Below, in pieces: positions 49,937 through 60,755 of a stretch of DNA of 64,000 nt. Below the pieces are notes generated by a model that worked only from the letters and a program-made list of their open reading frames with translations, was not told where the DNA came from and made no database searches. How positions within the stretch are numbered: the first letter of the stretch is position 1; each line of letters opens with the position of its first letter. Source of the DNA: Stromatinia cepivora (taxonomy: Eukaryota; Ascomycota; Leotiomycetes; Helotiales; Sclerotiniaceae); NCBI GenBank assembly GCA_014898415.1, contig RCTD01000019.1:124001-188000 (forward strand), given 5' to 3'. A program made the translations under genes and the position numbers.

Positions 49937-51667
49937 TTAAACAAGGACTAATCCAACTCCCATCATGGCTACCAAAGCAATCATGCTTCCTTCAATCTTT
50001 CTAGCTGCACTTTTTTTGGTACTGGTAGAACTAGAAGCGGAGCTAGTGCCAGTAGCAGTTGACGATGACGATGATGAAGTTGTGGATGTGATGTTTGAAC
50101 CGGTGGTTTCACCCGATGGAGTGTTGCTTTGATCATTTGATAATGGTTTGATTGCAAGGTTGGAAATGGTATTTCCTCCAACATCTGTGACTTTTTGAGT
50201 AACTTTTGTATTTGAAACAGAAATAATCTTTCCGTTGTTAGCGTTCTTAATACCGTTGTTAATGAGATCTTGAGCTCCTGGTGGAACAGCTGGAAGAGTC
50301 CAGTTGCTGGAAAAAGTTGTGCTGGTGAGGAGAGATGAATTGCAGGTTGGCGCGATTTTAGTGGTGTTTTGTGCCTTGACTCCTTGAATGCTAGTAATAT
50401 TGAGGGTGTTAAATTGATTTTGAAGAGTGTTGTAGTCGGAAAGAAGTTGAGCAGATCCATCATCATTGATAGTGACCAATCCGTAATTTGAGGTTTCTTG
50501 TGCGAATTCATAAACCATGCCTCCGGAAAGAACTGGAGTCATCAAGGGACCGTAGAGAACTGGAACTTCTGTGAAAACACGAGGATCTGGAACGTTGCAA
50601 CCATATTCGGAGAAGAAAACTGGAACACTAGTATTACTGAAATCCGAAACAAGAACATCATAACCGGAAGTGGTATATGAAGAGTCTCCACACCATGAGT
50701 AACTGTTAAGGGCAAAGAGGTCGACTCTTGATGGATCGGTATCGTCCTCGGTAGTGGTGCATTGAAGGTAGTTCCATGTATCAAGGAGAATATCACGAAC
50801 ATCTGCAGCACTGTAACCAACCGGAATGGAGCGAGAAGCGTGTTTCGAGATATAATTTTTGAGATCGCGAGTTACAGCCTATGATTGTTAGTTTGAAATG
50901 TAGAAGAGACTCGTGAAACTTACTCTCATATATGGAGGAACAGTTTTTCCAGTGTCATCATCATTAATAACTTCATTTCCAGCAAAGAAAAGTAAAGTGT
51001 TTGGGTAATCCTTGAAAGCTTCAACAACAGCAAAGATTCTGTTTAAGTATGAGGCATCATAGCTGGTCCATGGGGCGCTTCGATCGATGCTCTCGCCAAC
51101 AAGAGGAGAATTGACATCAATCAACATATAAATGCCAACCTGAAAATGTTAGCCCAACTGAGCTTGAAATTTCAGGTCATGAAATTACTCACCTCGTTGA
51201 AGATACTTGCGCACTCATCATGGTTAAGAGTTCCATCCACATTGTACACACGAATAGCATTAACACCCAATTGTTGCATCAAAGCCGCATCTCTCAAACA
51301 AGCAGCTCCATCACTGAGAGGATCAACGCCACTTCCAGGGTTATAGCCTGAAGATCCACCTGGTTGATATGCGACACCCAAAAGTTGAAATCGATTACCG
51401 GTAACAGAGTTTACAAAGTCGGAACCTTGAATCTCTATCGGTTGAACAGCGAGTGTAACTGTTGCGCAAAGTGCGAGGATGGTAGTGGGGATCTAAATTC
51501 TTGAGTGTCAGTATAGAGTACACTTGCACAACAGTAGATAGAATAGATTATGCATGAATTCCACGGTTCACTGCACTGAAAAAGCCTTTGTGTTCCTCAA
51601 ACCATTCAAGCGATAAACATAAACTGCAAGGGACGAGGATATCAAAACATACCATAGAAGACAACAT
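49937..51667 (-). CDS. GPI-anchored GH72 1,3-beta-glucanosyltransferase (Gel/Gas family)
   Basis: Four exons: 51667-51653, 51492-51193, 51139-50924 and 50878-49937 (1473 nt, 490 residues; all phases close). A signal peptide (MLSSM + IPTTILALCATVTLAV) is followed by the GH72 start IQGSDFVNS..GNRFQLLGVAYQP. Next come CLRDAALMQQLGVNAIRVYN and the acid/base Glu in FFAGNEVIND. YSWCGDSS follows, then the nucleophile Glu in PVFFSEYGCN. After the catalytic domain there is no Cys-rich CBM43 module. The C-terminus has a Ser/Thr-rich stretch and a hydrophobic tail (GSMIALVAMMGVGLVLV), as expected for GPI anchoring. Enzymes of this type cut and rejoin beta-1,3-glucan chains in the fungal wall at the cell surface. 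The first intron (160 nt) sits right after five codons. The gene is intact although it borders the AT-rich block. Confidence 0.94.
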
Positions 51668-53163
51668 GATTTCTGATTTTCCTCCAAAATTAATTAAGTA
51701 GTTGGGTAGTACTGTAGACAAATCTCTTGCAAAGAAAAGAAAGTCCAAAAGACCAAGAACGAGAGAAAATGCGAGAGCAAGATGGATGGACGATTCAAAT
51801 TTGGGAGGTCGAATGAAGATTATTATTACTTTTTATTGAAAATCCTTCAAACGAGCGAAGGTAGGATTCACAAACAAAATTGATGTAGATGATACAAATA
51901 TTGACTCAATCGCTCATGCAAAAAAAGAAAAGAGATGAGAAAGAGCGGGAGGGAGGGAGAGATTAAGAAAACTTTAACTTTAAAATAAAAAGATGGAGCA
52001 CTTGAAGCTTGTTTGGAGTGAAGGTGAAGAGAAAGGATAGCACGGTTGAATTATTGAAGAGGCCTTGTTGGGACTAATCCATGAAAAGATTAATCTTGAT
52101 AAGAGATTGAACTTAATACGAGATATTGAGGTAGTAACAGGTGTACAGCAGAAATGGAGATTATTAAGATGAAATTAATAGTAGTAGCGTTTTTTTTAGT
52201 TTTTTTATTATTATTAATTGAAATTTGATAGGTATTTATTTCCTGAGATGAAGATGTTGAAAGTAGATAATGCGAATACTATAAATCCAAGGACCTCTTT
52301 TCTGCAACTTTACCATTAATATTAATTATAACTGTGCTCTCAAGAAAGCAAGGAGGCTGTAAACTGTGGAAATAAAGATATATTCAACAGGTGTTGCTGT
52401 GCTACGAATATACGGTAAGATAATCTTAATCCATATAATGATAAAGATCTTAATACGGGTAATTAGTGTTATCGATATGACAACAATACCGGCATCCATT
52501 TCTTGTAAACCAATGAAAAAATCCAAACAGCTCGTATCCATTATTCTACAATTTCTCCTTCAACACGAGATTTTCCATTTCCCACAATCCATCCACAATC
52601 CATCCACTATCCATTCACACGATCCATTCACGAATATACCCACCACATATGTTTCGCCTCCGCTGTATGATTCTGCAGTTCTTCGGCATGAGAAAGTTCT
52701 TGTCCTCAGTACACAGACCGGCATGGCATCGTATAATCGTATTGCACTGCTGATCAATACCAGGTATACCCAAAACTTTAAACATGTCGGTAAATGAATG
52801 CCGCGGCTTTGGTTCTTGGTATTTTGTCCCAAACTATACGCTGATGCGCTAGCTAATTAGATTTATGTTTTGTAAAGTTTTGATGCTTGTCTGGGATTTC
52901 TGAATTTTGAATGTCGAAATTTGTTGCTTTTGGGCAGTAAGTTTGAGTGTCTGATTGGTTGGTGGAAAAGATTGCTGTTACTTCATTGCCATTCATTGTC
53001 CACCGCATGCAAATTTATTTCCAACATAAGGAATAAATGCACAGGAGTCCAAGAATAAATAAAAGTCCTAAAGTTTAGGTTGCCATAAGCTTGGAGTTGA
53101 GCTCATCAGCTCTGAGCAGTAATGGTAAACACAAACCCTTCTCGCTTCCCAGAGATATTCCAA
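51668..53163. other. upstream region of GH72 gene; no gene seen
   Basis: Promoter-side DNA of the GH72 gene, with A/G-rich stretches (51910-51990). Open frames here lack support. Confidence 0.45.
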
Positions 53164-53520
53164 CTACAAGTGAAGGAGTGGAATATCTAAAATCTTCAAC
53201 TTGTGAATAAATTTAGCTGGCATATATATGATAGGGACTATAACAATAATGTCAACAAGCGCCAGTGTGCTTTTTGCACCATTGCGGACGCCAAGAGAGG
53301 AAAAGTAGATCTTCATATGGCTCGTATCTCCACTTCCTACTTTCTTTGATTGCTCAATACGAGCTCTTGCATTTTCGGTCCTAAAAGGTATACCCATCAC
53401 GTATGAATGTGTGGCGACTTGTCCAATATGAGAACATACTTGTGCGTGGGCAGAATTCTGTATTAGATTTCTACGTGTTTGAGCATCGAGCGATGCATAC
53501 CATGAATACTTTTACTCTAG
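53164..53520 (-). pseudogene. unidentified coding-like C-terminal fragment
   Basis: One minus-strand frame stays open from about 53510 to 53164 with a coding-like residue mix: SWYASLDAQTRRNLIQNSAH, then VATHSYVMGIPFRTENARAR, then a hydrophobic segment (TLALVDIIVIVPIIYMPA) and a stop. An upstream in-frame TAA and the lack of a start suggest a gene fragment. Family not recognised. Confidence 0.35.
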
Positions 53521-55999
53521 ACTCTCTCTCTCTCTTTTCTATATGTAACAAAACTCCTACCCAGAATCCTCAGTAACTGATATTTTCGTCCCAGGTAGGG
53601 TATGTATTCTTGATTGTTTAGTTCAGAAGGGTCCTTGTTGTCGAGGAAGTCCAGAGTATTATATGTATCACTTTACGTCAAGTTCGACAGATGAGAATAC
53701 GATCAAGCAGACCTAAAGCCAACCCTATACATTTGTAAAAAAAAAATACAAAACAAGATATACAACAAAACTTCTCAGACTATTCACTATAGGACACTAG
53801 AATACTCATACGGCTTTCATTGGACAAATTCCACTATCCAAAAAAATTTGTTGCATATCTGAATTTAATTTGATAATCGACGTTGTCGATCATCCCCTTA
53901 GACAAGCAAGCAATAACTTTCAAATGGTCTCTGCCAGTGCTATGAACACATATTCCAGAGGTCCGAGTTCTTTATTTTTCTTTCAGGCGGGGAAGCCGAA
54001 TTAAATCTAGATTTATGCTCTACGTCAGAACACATATCTGTAGGCTCTGTAAACAAATCTCAGGCGTGTAGGGAAAGGGTGCGGTTTATTATAATTTGTC
54101 ATATTTTTTTGCCCTAAGAATTTCAGGGTGGGGGGCCACAACTCTCCACTCCGCTGGATCTTAAGAGGAAGAGCAAGATAGAGTCTTGGATGCAATAACT
54201 CCAGCTTCGTTACAAAAGTGATTCTTTCACCTGTCAATCCTCGAGCAAAATTCAGGATAAGAGCTAAATAGTCCGGTCACTACGTTTTCAGTTGCATAAG
54301 AAGTGACGAGAGTATGGAACACAGAGTCTTTTCTGCGTAGTAAATTGTATTCGAGAGTAAAATTTGGCATATCCGCATGATCGTTTTTGGTATTTGCTAA
54401 TGAGTAGAGTTGAAAGAGCAGTGAGGTTTTGTTGCATATCTGAATCTGGGGGGTGATCGACAGCGTCGATCTTGTTTCTCAAATCTGACTTGGATTGCCA
54501 ACAGTGTTCATGTTATTCCAGCGTTCAATTAGATATAACCCTCGATTTGAGTTTTGATGTAAACAAAAGACCTATCACTTTCTAGATACATCCCAGAATA
54601 AGATTCTATTGCACGCCTGGATAACGGAAGTTATCTAGTTGCTTTTATACAACAAATACATAACCTATCTTAACCACAGTATTCTTGAACATAAACGTCT
54701 TGAACCCAAACACAAACTCAACCTTTAGATTTATCACCCATATCCAATCAGCTAAAGTTTAACAGCGCCTTGCAGTGAACAGAAATCAGTCCACCTTTTA
54801 GACGCAACAGGGCGGAGAGGGAAGAGCGGAAACAAGAAGACGGAGCGGAATATTAGACGTGCAACCAAAAGCAGGTTGATTACAATACTTTCCTGTATCT
54901 CAAACAATTATCTGCAGAGTTTCCACTGCATTGGATCTTGAATAACAAGATGGAAAACGTTAAATGTATCATTAAATTTGTAGCACAATCGATATTCCGC
55001 ACGCTCCAGAATCCAGCGAATTATAACAAAATACAAGGCAATCCGCTTTTGTGATCTTCAGCGGAAAAGACTGAACAAAAGCATGTAGACTTGATTTTGT
55101 GTTCCTATTTCTCTGTTCGGGGTTTGCTTGGGAGTTCAACTCATACACTCGCAAGCAAAGAAGGGATTCAGAATTCAACCTTAAATATTACGAGTTTAAA
55201 ATAGGAACACAAATTTAACTCCCTTGGTTATTGCCTATAGGCAACAAACCTACTCAAGTACTGCTATTTTCTCTCAAGTCTTGATTTAAGTGTAAAAACA
55301 CAAAGTTATCTCACTACAAACCTTGAAAATGGTAGATATGCAACAAACCTCTTCAGACTCCTAGCCTATTGGTCCATCTAGCTTTTGATGAAAAGAGACA
55401 TGCAACAATCTAGCTGAGAAGCGTTTCTATTGGTAATCTGTTATGTATTATATCATCCTACTATCAAGAGTATAAGCTGTAACATCCGGACGAGAATACA
55501 ATATATAAATTCGTCCTCAAAGCCTCATCCCAGGTTCTACGCTCTTAAATTGAATGTGTTCGGGTCCACCATCCAATATCATCAGAGAAGAAAAGTTAGT
55601 TTTTTTGCATATCTAAAAATCTGGCCGGTTACATCTTGAATTTTCAAGCTTCTTGTATTTTTTTTTTTCAATATCAGGTCTTTCTGATATCATTTACAAA
55701 CCTCATACATTATATTGCTTACTTCCCAGACTTGAACGCTCGCATGCTCGCTCGTTTGGGTATTCTCGCTCATTTGGCAAACTCGCACTTAATATTAGTT
55801 CTCACTGCTTGGTTTCAGCTTCTTCCTTTCCAAGCATTCGGAAGCTCATTTGTTTCTGAATTTTGATCAATCCCTTGAAGACTCAGAGATCTCAATCTCA
55901 AAATTTTGGAATGCTCAACACTTGGTGCTTTGAGACAACAAGTAGATACTTTTCATTCAGATTTGCCTATTCAAATTTAAGTTCAAGCTTTGTAAATCT
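53521..55999. other. repeat-rich stretch without genes
   Basis: It contains solitary half-copies of the foldback family described at 56000-57440: ttgttgcatatctgaat at about 53849 and 54427, and mirrored gatatgcaacaaac/gacatgcaacaa motifs near 55332 and 55399. It also has a longer unit at about 55201-55370. An open minus-strand frame at 54025-54237 has no support. Confidence 0.5.
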
Positions 56000-56134
56000 A
56001 GGAACACAAACCAAAGTCTCGATAATTCAGATATGCAACAAAACTATTTCTACAATTTTTAAGCGAGTAGGCTTGTGTGTATTTGTAGTTTTGTTTTATA
56101 TCTAAAAATTATATTCGGTGAGATTTGTGTTTCC
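56000..56134. mobile_element. short foldback/MITE-like element, copy 1
   Basis: The left arm from ggaacacaaa to cagatatgcaacaaaacta is mirrored by the right arm gtagttttgttttatatcta.. to gatttgtgtttcc. Total about 135 bp. Confidence 0.65.
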
Positions 56135-56186
56135 AATTCTTTCTTCGCTGGTCCGCATACTCTTTGGTTTCCTATACTCTCTGGTT

Positions 56187-56687
56187 CAGGCTGCGCAACA
56201 ATTATCCGCAGGGCGGATAATGATTCTGATGGATAATCCGTGGATAATCCACTAACAGGATGGACAATTGAAGAATCTGAATAAATATTCATGGATAATT
56301 AATGGATTATTTATAAGTATTTATGGATATTTATCAATTTATAGATGAATAAATAATCTACAAATAATTTATGGATTAATAAATATTCATTTATTTTTGA
56401 AGCTATTCCTATATTATTATATTAATTTTTATATTAATCTTTATAAATTATATAAATTATTTATTAATTTATATATATTATATAAATTATTTATCAATTT
56501 GTAAATAATTTATTAATCTGTAGATAAATAAATAATTTGTAAATAATCTGTGAATAATTTATACAAAACAGATTATTTTAAAATCTCAATGGATAATTTA
56601 TAGGGTGGATAATACCTTCAATAGATAACCCACATAACGGATTATCCATGAATACCTATAGATTGCGGGTTATTTCTGCGCAGCCTA
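56187..56687. mobile_element. hAT-like MITE with 8-bp target duplication
   Basis: 501 bp with ends caggctgcgca and tgcgcagccta (terminal inverted repeats, one mismatch at the outermost base). It is flanked by a perfect 8-bp duplication ctctggtt (56179-56186 and 56688-56695). The interior is AT-rich with many ggataat-type motifs and has no transposase. Terminal sequence and 8-bp duplication fit a non-autonomous hAT-type element. Confidence 0.88.
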
Positions 56688-56995
56688 CTCTGGTTTCCTA
56701 TCCCGCTTGTCAATTCTCAATATTCAGTCATCAGTCTCCACTCCTTAATTTTCTAACGAGTTCCTTGGGAGACTCGTTTGTTCGGAATCCATATTTCTTT
56801 CTCAAGTTTGTCTGCTCCCCAGGCTGGTTCGTTCCCAAGCTTCCCTTTTGCTGTCCACCCGTTAGCAGATTCGCAAGTTAGCAAGTTAGCAACTCAAGCC
56901 TGAACACAAAGCCTGTTTAACAACTTAAGAGCTCTAATCACCTCGCCATTGAAGCTTCTCTTTTAGTTTTACGAGGAGGTATACAAAACAAATTC

Positions 56996-57132
56996 TAGAA
57001 TACAAACTTAATTCATGAACTCAGATAGATGTGCAACAAAACTCTTTTTCGGCATTGGCTGACCAACCAATGTGTATCTCCTGCAGTTTTGTTGCATATC
57101 TGAAATAGAGGTAGGTTAAGTTTGTGTTCCTA
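56996..57132. mobile_element. short foldback/MITE-like element, copy 2
   Basis: The left arm contains tacaaacttaatt..cagatagatgtgcaacaaaac; the right arm contains gttttgttgcatatctgaaa..ggttaagtttgtgttcc. It is the reverse complement with a few mismatches, around a loop of about 40 nt. Confidence 0.7.
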
Positions 57133-57324
57133 AGTACAATCATCCATTTTTTCCCTCCTTTAAAGACCTTCCTGAACGATCAGCCTGTCCTCTCTCTCTC
57201 GCTATTGGAGAGTCCACTTCTAAACTTTCAAGAAAGTATAAAATAGGAGTGCATGCGATCTCAATCTTAATCTTGAACTTAAATTTTAATAAAACGAAGC
57301 TTTTGAAAGCTTCACAAGCAATTC

Positions 57325-57440
57325 TAGGAACACATATCCAACTCCTACAAATCAGACATGCAACAAAACCCTTCTTACAGTAGTAGAACAATCAGATTAT
57401 AGATTTGCGGCTTTTGTTTTATATCTGAGATTCAACTCCA
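57325..57440. mobile_element. short foldback/MITE-like element, copy 3
   Basis: The left arm taggaacacatatccaactc..cagacatgcaacaaaac is mirrored by gcttttgttttatatctgagattcaactcc. The right outer end (gtgttcc) is missing. Confidence 0.65.
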
Positions 57441-57686
57441 TTGAAACTCAAACCAAAGACCACAAAAGCAACACTGGTATTCATCTAGTTCTGTTTATCA
57501 CCCTGCTTCCGCCAAAAGCTCAATAGATTCCAAGTGAAATGTAAAGAGCTGCGAACGCAAACCTAATTCCTTAAGTATTATCTATAGGCAACAAGCTCAG
57601 GGATTGTGGCCTTGATGGGACCAACAATGAATGTCGAAATTGCGTAAGCATAATTCCGTATCTGAACTCTTTGTCTTACAAACCAG

Positions 57687-58330
57687 CTAGCCAATCGACT
57701 TGTTCATCAAGTCTGTCGCTTTCTCTCCAATGGTTATACCCTCAATTCATCTTTGGCACGATGCCACAATCTGCGATCCTTATGTTTTCACCCCCCGCAC
57801 ACGCAGCTTCTCGTTCACTGCGCCTAATAAATACCCGGTTCTACCTATATTACAGGTTCCTCCTGCATGGAAGACTCCTCTTAAGTCAGACTCTCAATAC
57901 CGGTAGCCAGGAAACGAGGAATCAAATCAAATGCAAAAATCCAGAGTCTCACCAGATGTAGCATTTTCTTTTACATAGTCTTGCCACGCCTCGCGAGTAT
58001 CCCAAGTGTGATACCTAGCCTCCTGTGGCCATGATCCCTTTTCTACACTTGCAGTTTCATTGCCCTTCATCACATTATCATTTTCGGACCTACAGCCCTC
58101 TGACAAAACTAGAATATCAAGAGGATCGGACAAGAAATTGTGATCTACCACCGGAGAAGCCCATAAGTCTTTCGATGAAATTATTACCATCCCTAGTGAC
58201 CAAGGCGAGAAGAGGTACGAAAGCAGAACGAAGACAGACTTATCTTGTGGGAACTAATTGAACCTTCTGAAACCACCGTAGGGCTCCGTATTAACGAGAT
58301 CAACATGAGGCCGCTACAGGCTTCAGCCCA
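57687..58330 (-). pseudogene. GMC-type FAD oxidoreductase, C-terminal relic
   Basis: Minus-strand pieces in the order of a GMC oxidoreductase C-terminal domain: NTEPYGGFRRFN, SVFVLLSYLFSPWSLGMVIISS, ASPVVDHNFLSDPLDILVLS, EARYHTWDTREAWQDYVKENAT, then after a GTGAGA donor FHAGGTCNIGR (usual H-P-A-G-T-C-x-M-G), NEKLRVRGVK, NIRIADCGIVPKM and TIGEKATDLMNKSIG. The blocks lie in at least three frames: an in-frame TAG follows FRRFN, and frames change after RVRGVK and before TIGEK. The FAD-binding N-terminal half is not seen upstream. The family oxidises alcohols, sugars or aryl-alcohols; this copy cannot be functional. An open frame at 58193-58534 (ARLDDYLEDSPLWIDIPRE) overlaps its 5' side and may be older coding text of the same gene. 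Confidence 0.75.
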
Positions 58331-58534
58331 CAGGGTTCTATCTGTTTCCCTCGGGATATCAATCCACAGCGGCGAGTCCTCGAGATAATCGTCGAGTCTG
58401 GCAAAGGCAGTGATACTATTTAGCGAGCTTGAGAGAAGCCGTTTCTCTCTGAGATTCAGAGTTTTTGCGCAGCCTCCAAGCCATCTTTGCTGTGAATGAG
58501 GTGGTCGTTGTGATGCGTTTGGATTCAACTTCAT

Positions 58535-59348
58535 AAAATGGGAATATAATCTGGAACTGTTTTAGCTTCCGTATGAGTAGAGATATCAGAGAGTACTGAC
58601 AAGGTGATCCTCCTCGCTCAACCAAATATGACTATTGATGTTCCCGATGAAATGAATTGCACGACACCGAATTATACCCCATAAGCTTTAAATAAGGAAG
58701 TAGAAGATTTGATTCTCAATGCTTTCGCTAGACACAATTAATACATCTAGTCTTATCGGCCCAATCTCCCCGCTTAGGCACTTCGATCAGAATCCGTAAT
58801 AAAAATCCCTAGCCGAAACCTAAACCTCACCGGGATCATTTCTAACAGTGCACTTTTCCCCAGTCATAATACTTCTCGTAAAGAGAGAGAGAGAGGTGGT
58901 AAATGGATGATTGTGTATTGTTCAGGCGCGTGATACAAAACTTTTGGGGTATGGGTGAGGTTTGAGATAAACATAGAGGAGAGTGAAAACTATGAGAGCT
59001 GCTTTTCGGCGTTTTGGATGCATGTTGGATTTAAGTTTAAGTGTAAGTATGTAATGGGATTGGGCTGGGATGGGGTTTCTTGAAAAGGGGATTGGTGCGG
59101 GGGATAACAGTTGGCCACTAAGCTCACGTCAAATTTGTGCTGAAACAACTTTTGAAGCCTACTGGGTACGATGAATATATAGACTGGGCTTCAGTAAGGG
59201 AGTGCACAATGTTTTAGAAGCGCTTGATGAATTTTGTTATGAAGTTCTAGTAACTGAATTATATTTATTTCTTCCTATTCTCAACTTTTCTTCTTTTCCT
59301 CTCACCCCCTTTACTCTAAATATATATCCAAACGAAGCACCCTCTGCC
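58535..59348. other. no gene seen
   Basis: Region between the GMC relic and the 5S gene. Short gagagaga run at about 58882; nothing else supportable. Confidence 0.4.
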
Positions 59349-59467
59349 ACATACGACCATAGACTGAAGAGAATTGGGCATCCCGTCCGCTCTGCCATAC
59401 ACAAGCTTCAGATCGGTGGATTAGTAGTTGGGTGGGTGACCACCAGCGAATCCCCACTGTTGTATGT
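59349..59467 (+). rRNA. 5S ribosomal RNA
   Basis: 119 nt from acatacgaccatag to gttgtatgt. The ends pair (acatacgac / gttgtatgt). The highly conserved segments cccgtccgctctgcc and ttagtagttgggtgggtgac, followed by caccagcgaatcccc, are present and contain the internal RNA polymerase III promoter. Fungal 5S genes of this type are scattered singly rather than placed in the rDNA unit, as here. The copy looks intact. Confidence 0.96.
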
Positions 59468-59481
59468 TTTTTTTTTTTTTT
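59467..59481 (+). terminator. RNA polymerase III T-run terminator of 5S gene
   Basis: A run of about 15 T directly follows the 5S 3' end, the standard pol III stop signal. Confidence 0.85.
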
Positions 59482-60755
59482 GAACTTTTGTCTCTGGCGG
59501 GAGATGATCAAGGCGAAAGGGGATGTGGTGGACCTACCTAGTAGGTATAAACAGCATTATGATAGGTGTGGCTGTGAGATGGACAATCTTCCTTTCTAGA
59601 TGGACTTTCATTTTGCATATTGTGCTACCAATTTCAAAAGCAGATGGCAATGGGTGGTTAATGGGGTTGCAAGGACAGAATCAAAAGAACTGGCCTGGAT
59701 CGTGTTTTCCAGGCAGAGTGACCTGCAAGGCTATCTTACATACAGGACGCAAAAAGTCTCAGTGGACAGGATAGGAAAAGCAACCAAACCTCGGCCTTAC
59801 AATTCAGATTTGATCTATGGGGAAAAAAATAAAGGGAATTGCCGCCTTGCGAAGCCCATCAAGTCTGATTAGATCGTCCTGTTGCACAAAGGAGAACAAG
59901 AGGCCCAACTAAAATAAAGAAATGACTTGACAAGCAATATTTGAATGAATCTATGCCCTTTTCTCTTTCTCCAGACACAAGTATGTGTTTCATATTAACA
60001 TTAATCTGCTCTGCCTTTCAAATCACATATTGATAAATATTACCTGACTGCTTTGGGCCGTTTCGGGGCAAAGAGGTGTATACACCAACTAATTTTGTGG
60101 CTTTCTGTGAAGCTGTCCTTTGTTTTTATGATAACCCTGTCATAAGAAGCATAATTTCTGTCTCTTGTCTTCAAAGGTTTGTAGTCAATCTCCAAAGCAC
60201 ACTTGTGGATACTTGCAAAGAATAAATTTGAAGAGACTGATGCTCAAAGCTAGAAATTGTATTAACTTGTTATGGAAACAATGTGATCCTTTAACAAAAA
60301 GCATGACCGAGTATATGGATGAAATTTAAGCTTGGCAATGGAACAATATGAATTGATATTTCTTGTTGATTTATGAATAAAGTGATGCGATGAAACTGCG
60401 AGCCCGTTCCTTAAGGATGAGAGAGGTGATTGACGTCTAATCCATGATCCGTTGCACACCGCCTTAAACAAGTACGGCAGAAAAGTTGATCAGAAATATC
60501 ATTCCATCAATCCAGGACGATAATTGAGAAGACCCCCACCTTCACAATTAAATCCTACTCATTTTGATACCAAATCCATTGGAGACGGACTGTTACACGG
60601 TTTTTAGGTATACGAGATACTTGTGGTGGTATGGGCAATACTTTCCCGTCTTCATAAACAACAAATTCTATAATCCCGCGCAACCGAGAACTTAGAGTTC
60701 ACAGCTAGATCCAAAAAAACAGAATCGGCGCATTTTACTATAACGCCTTGTCGCA
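59482..60755. other. intergenic region before PRMT5 gene; no gene seen
   Basis: Open frames here (for example 59523-59872 plus) lack motifs and splice support. The last ~200 nt probably hold the promoter and 5' leader of the methyltransferase gene. Confidence 0.45.

Noticed and set aside
59523..59872. Overlapping plus-strand open frames after the 5S gene
   Set aside because: No motifs, no splice support, and the two frames overlap with equal plausibility.
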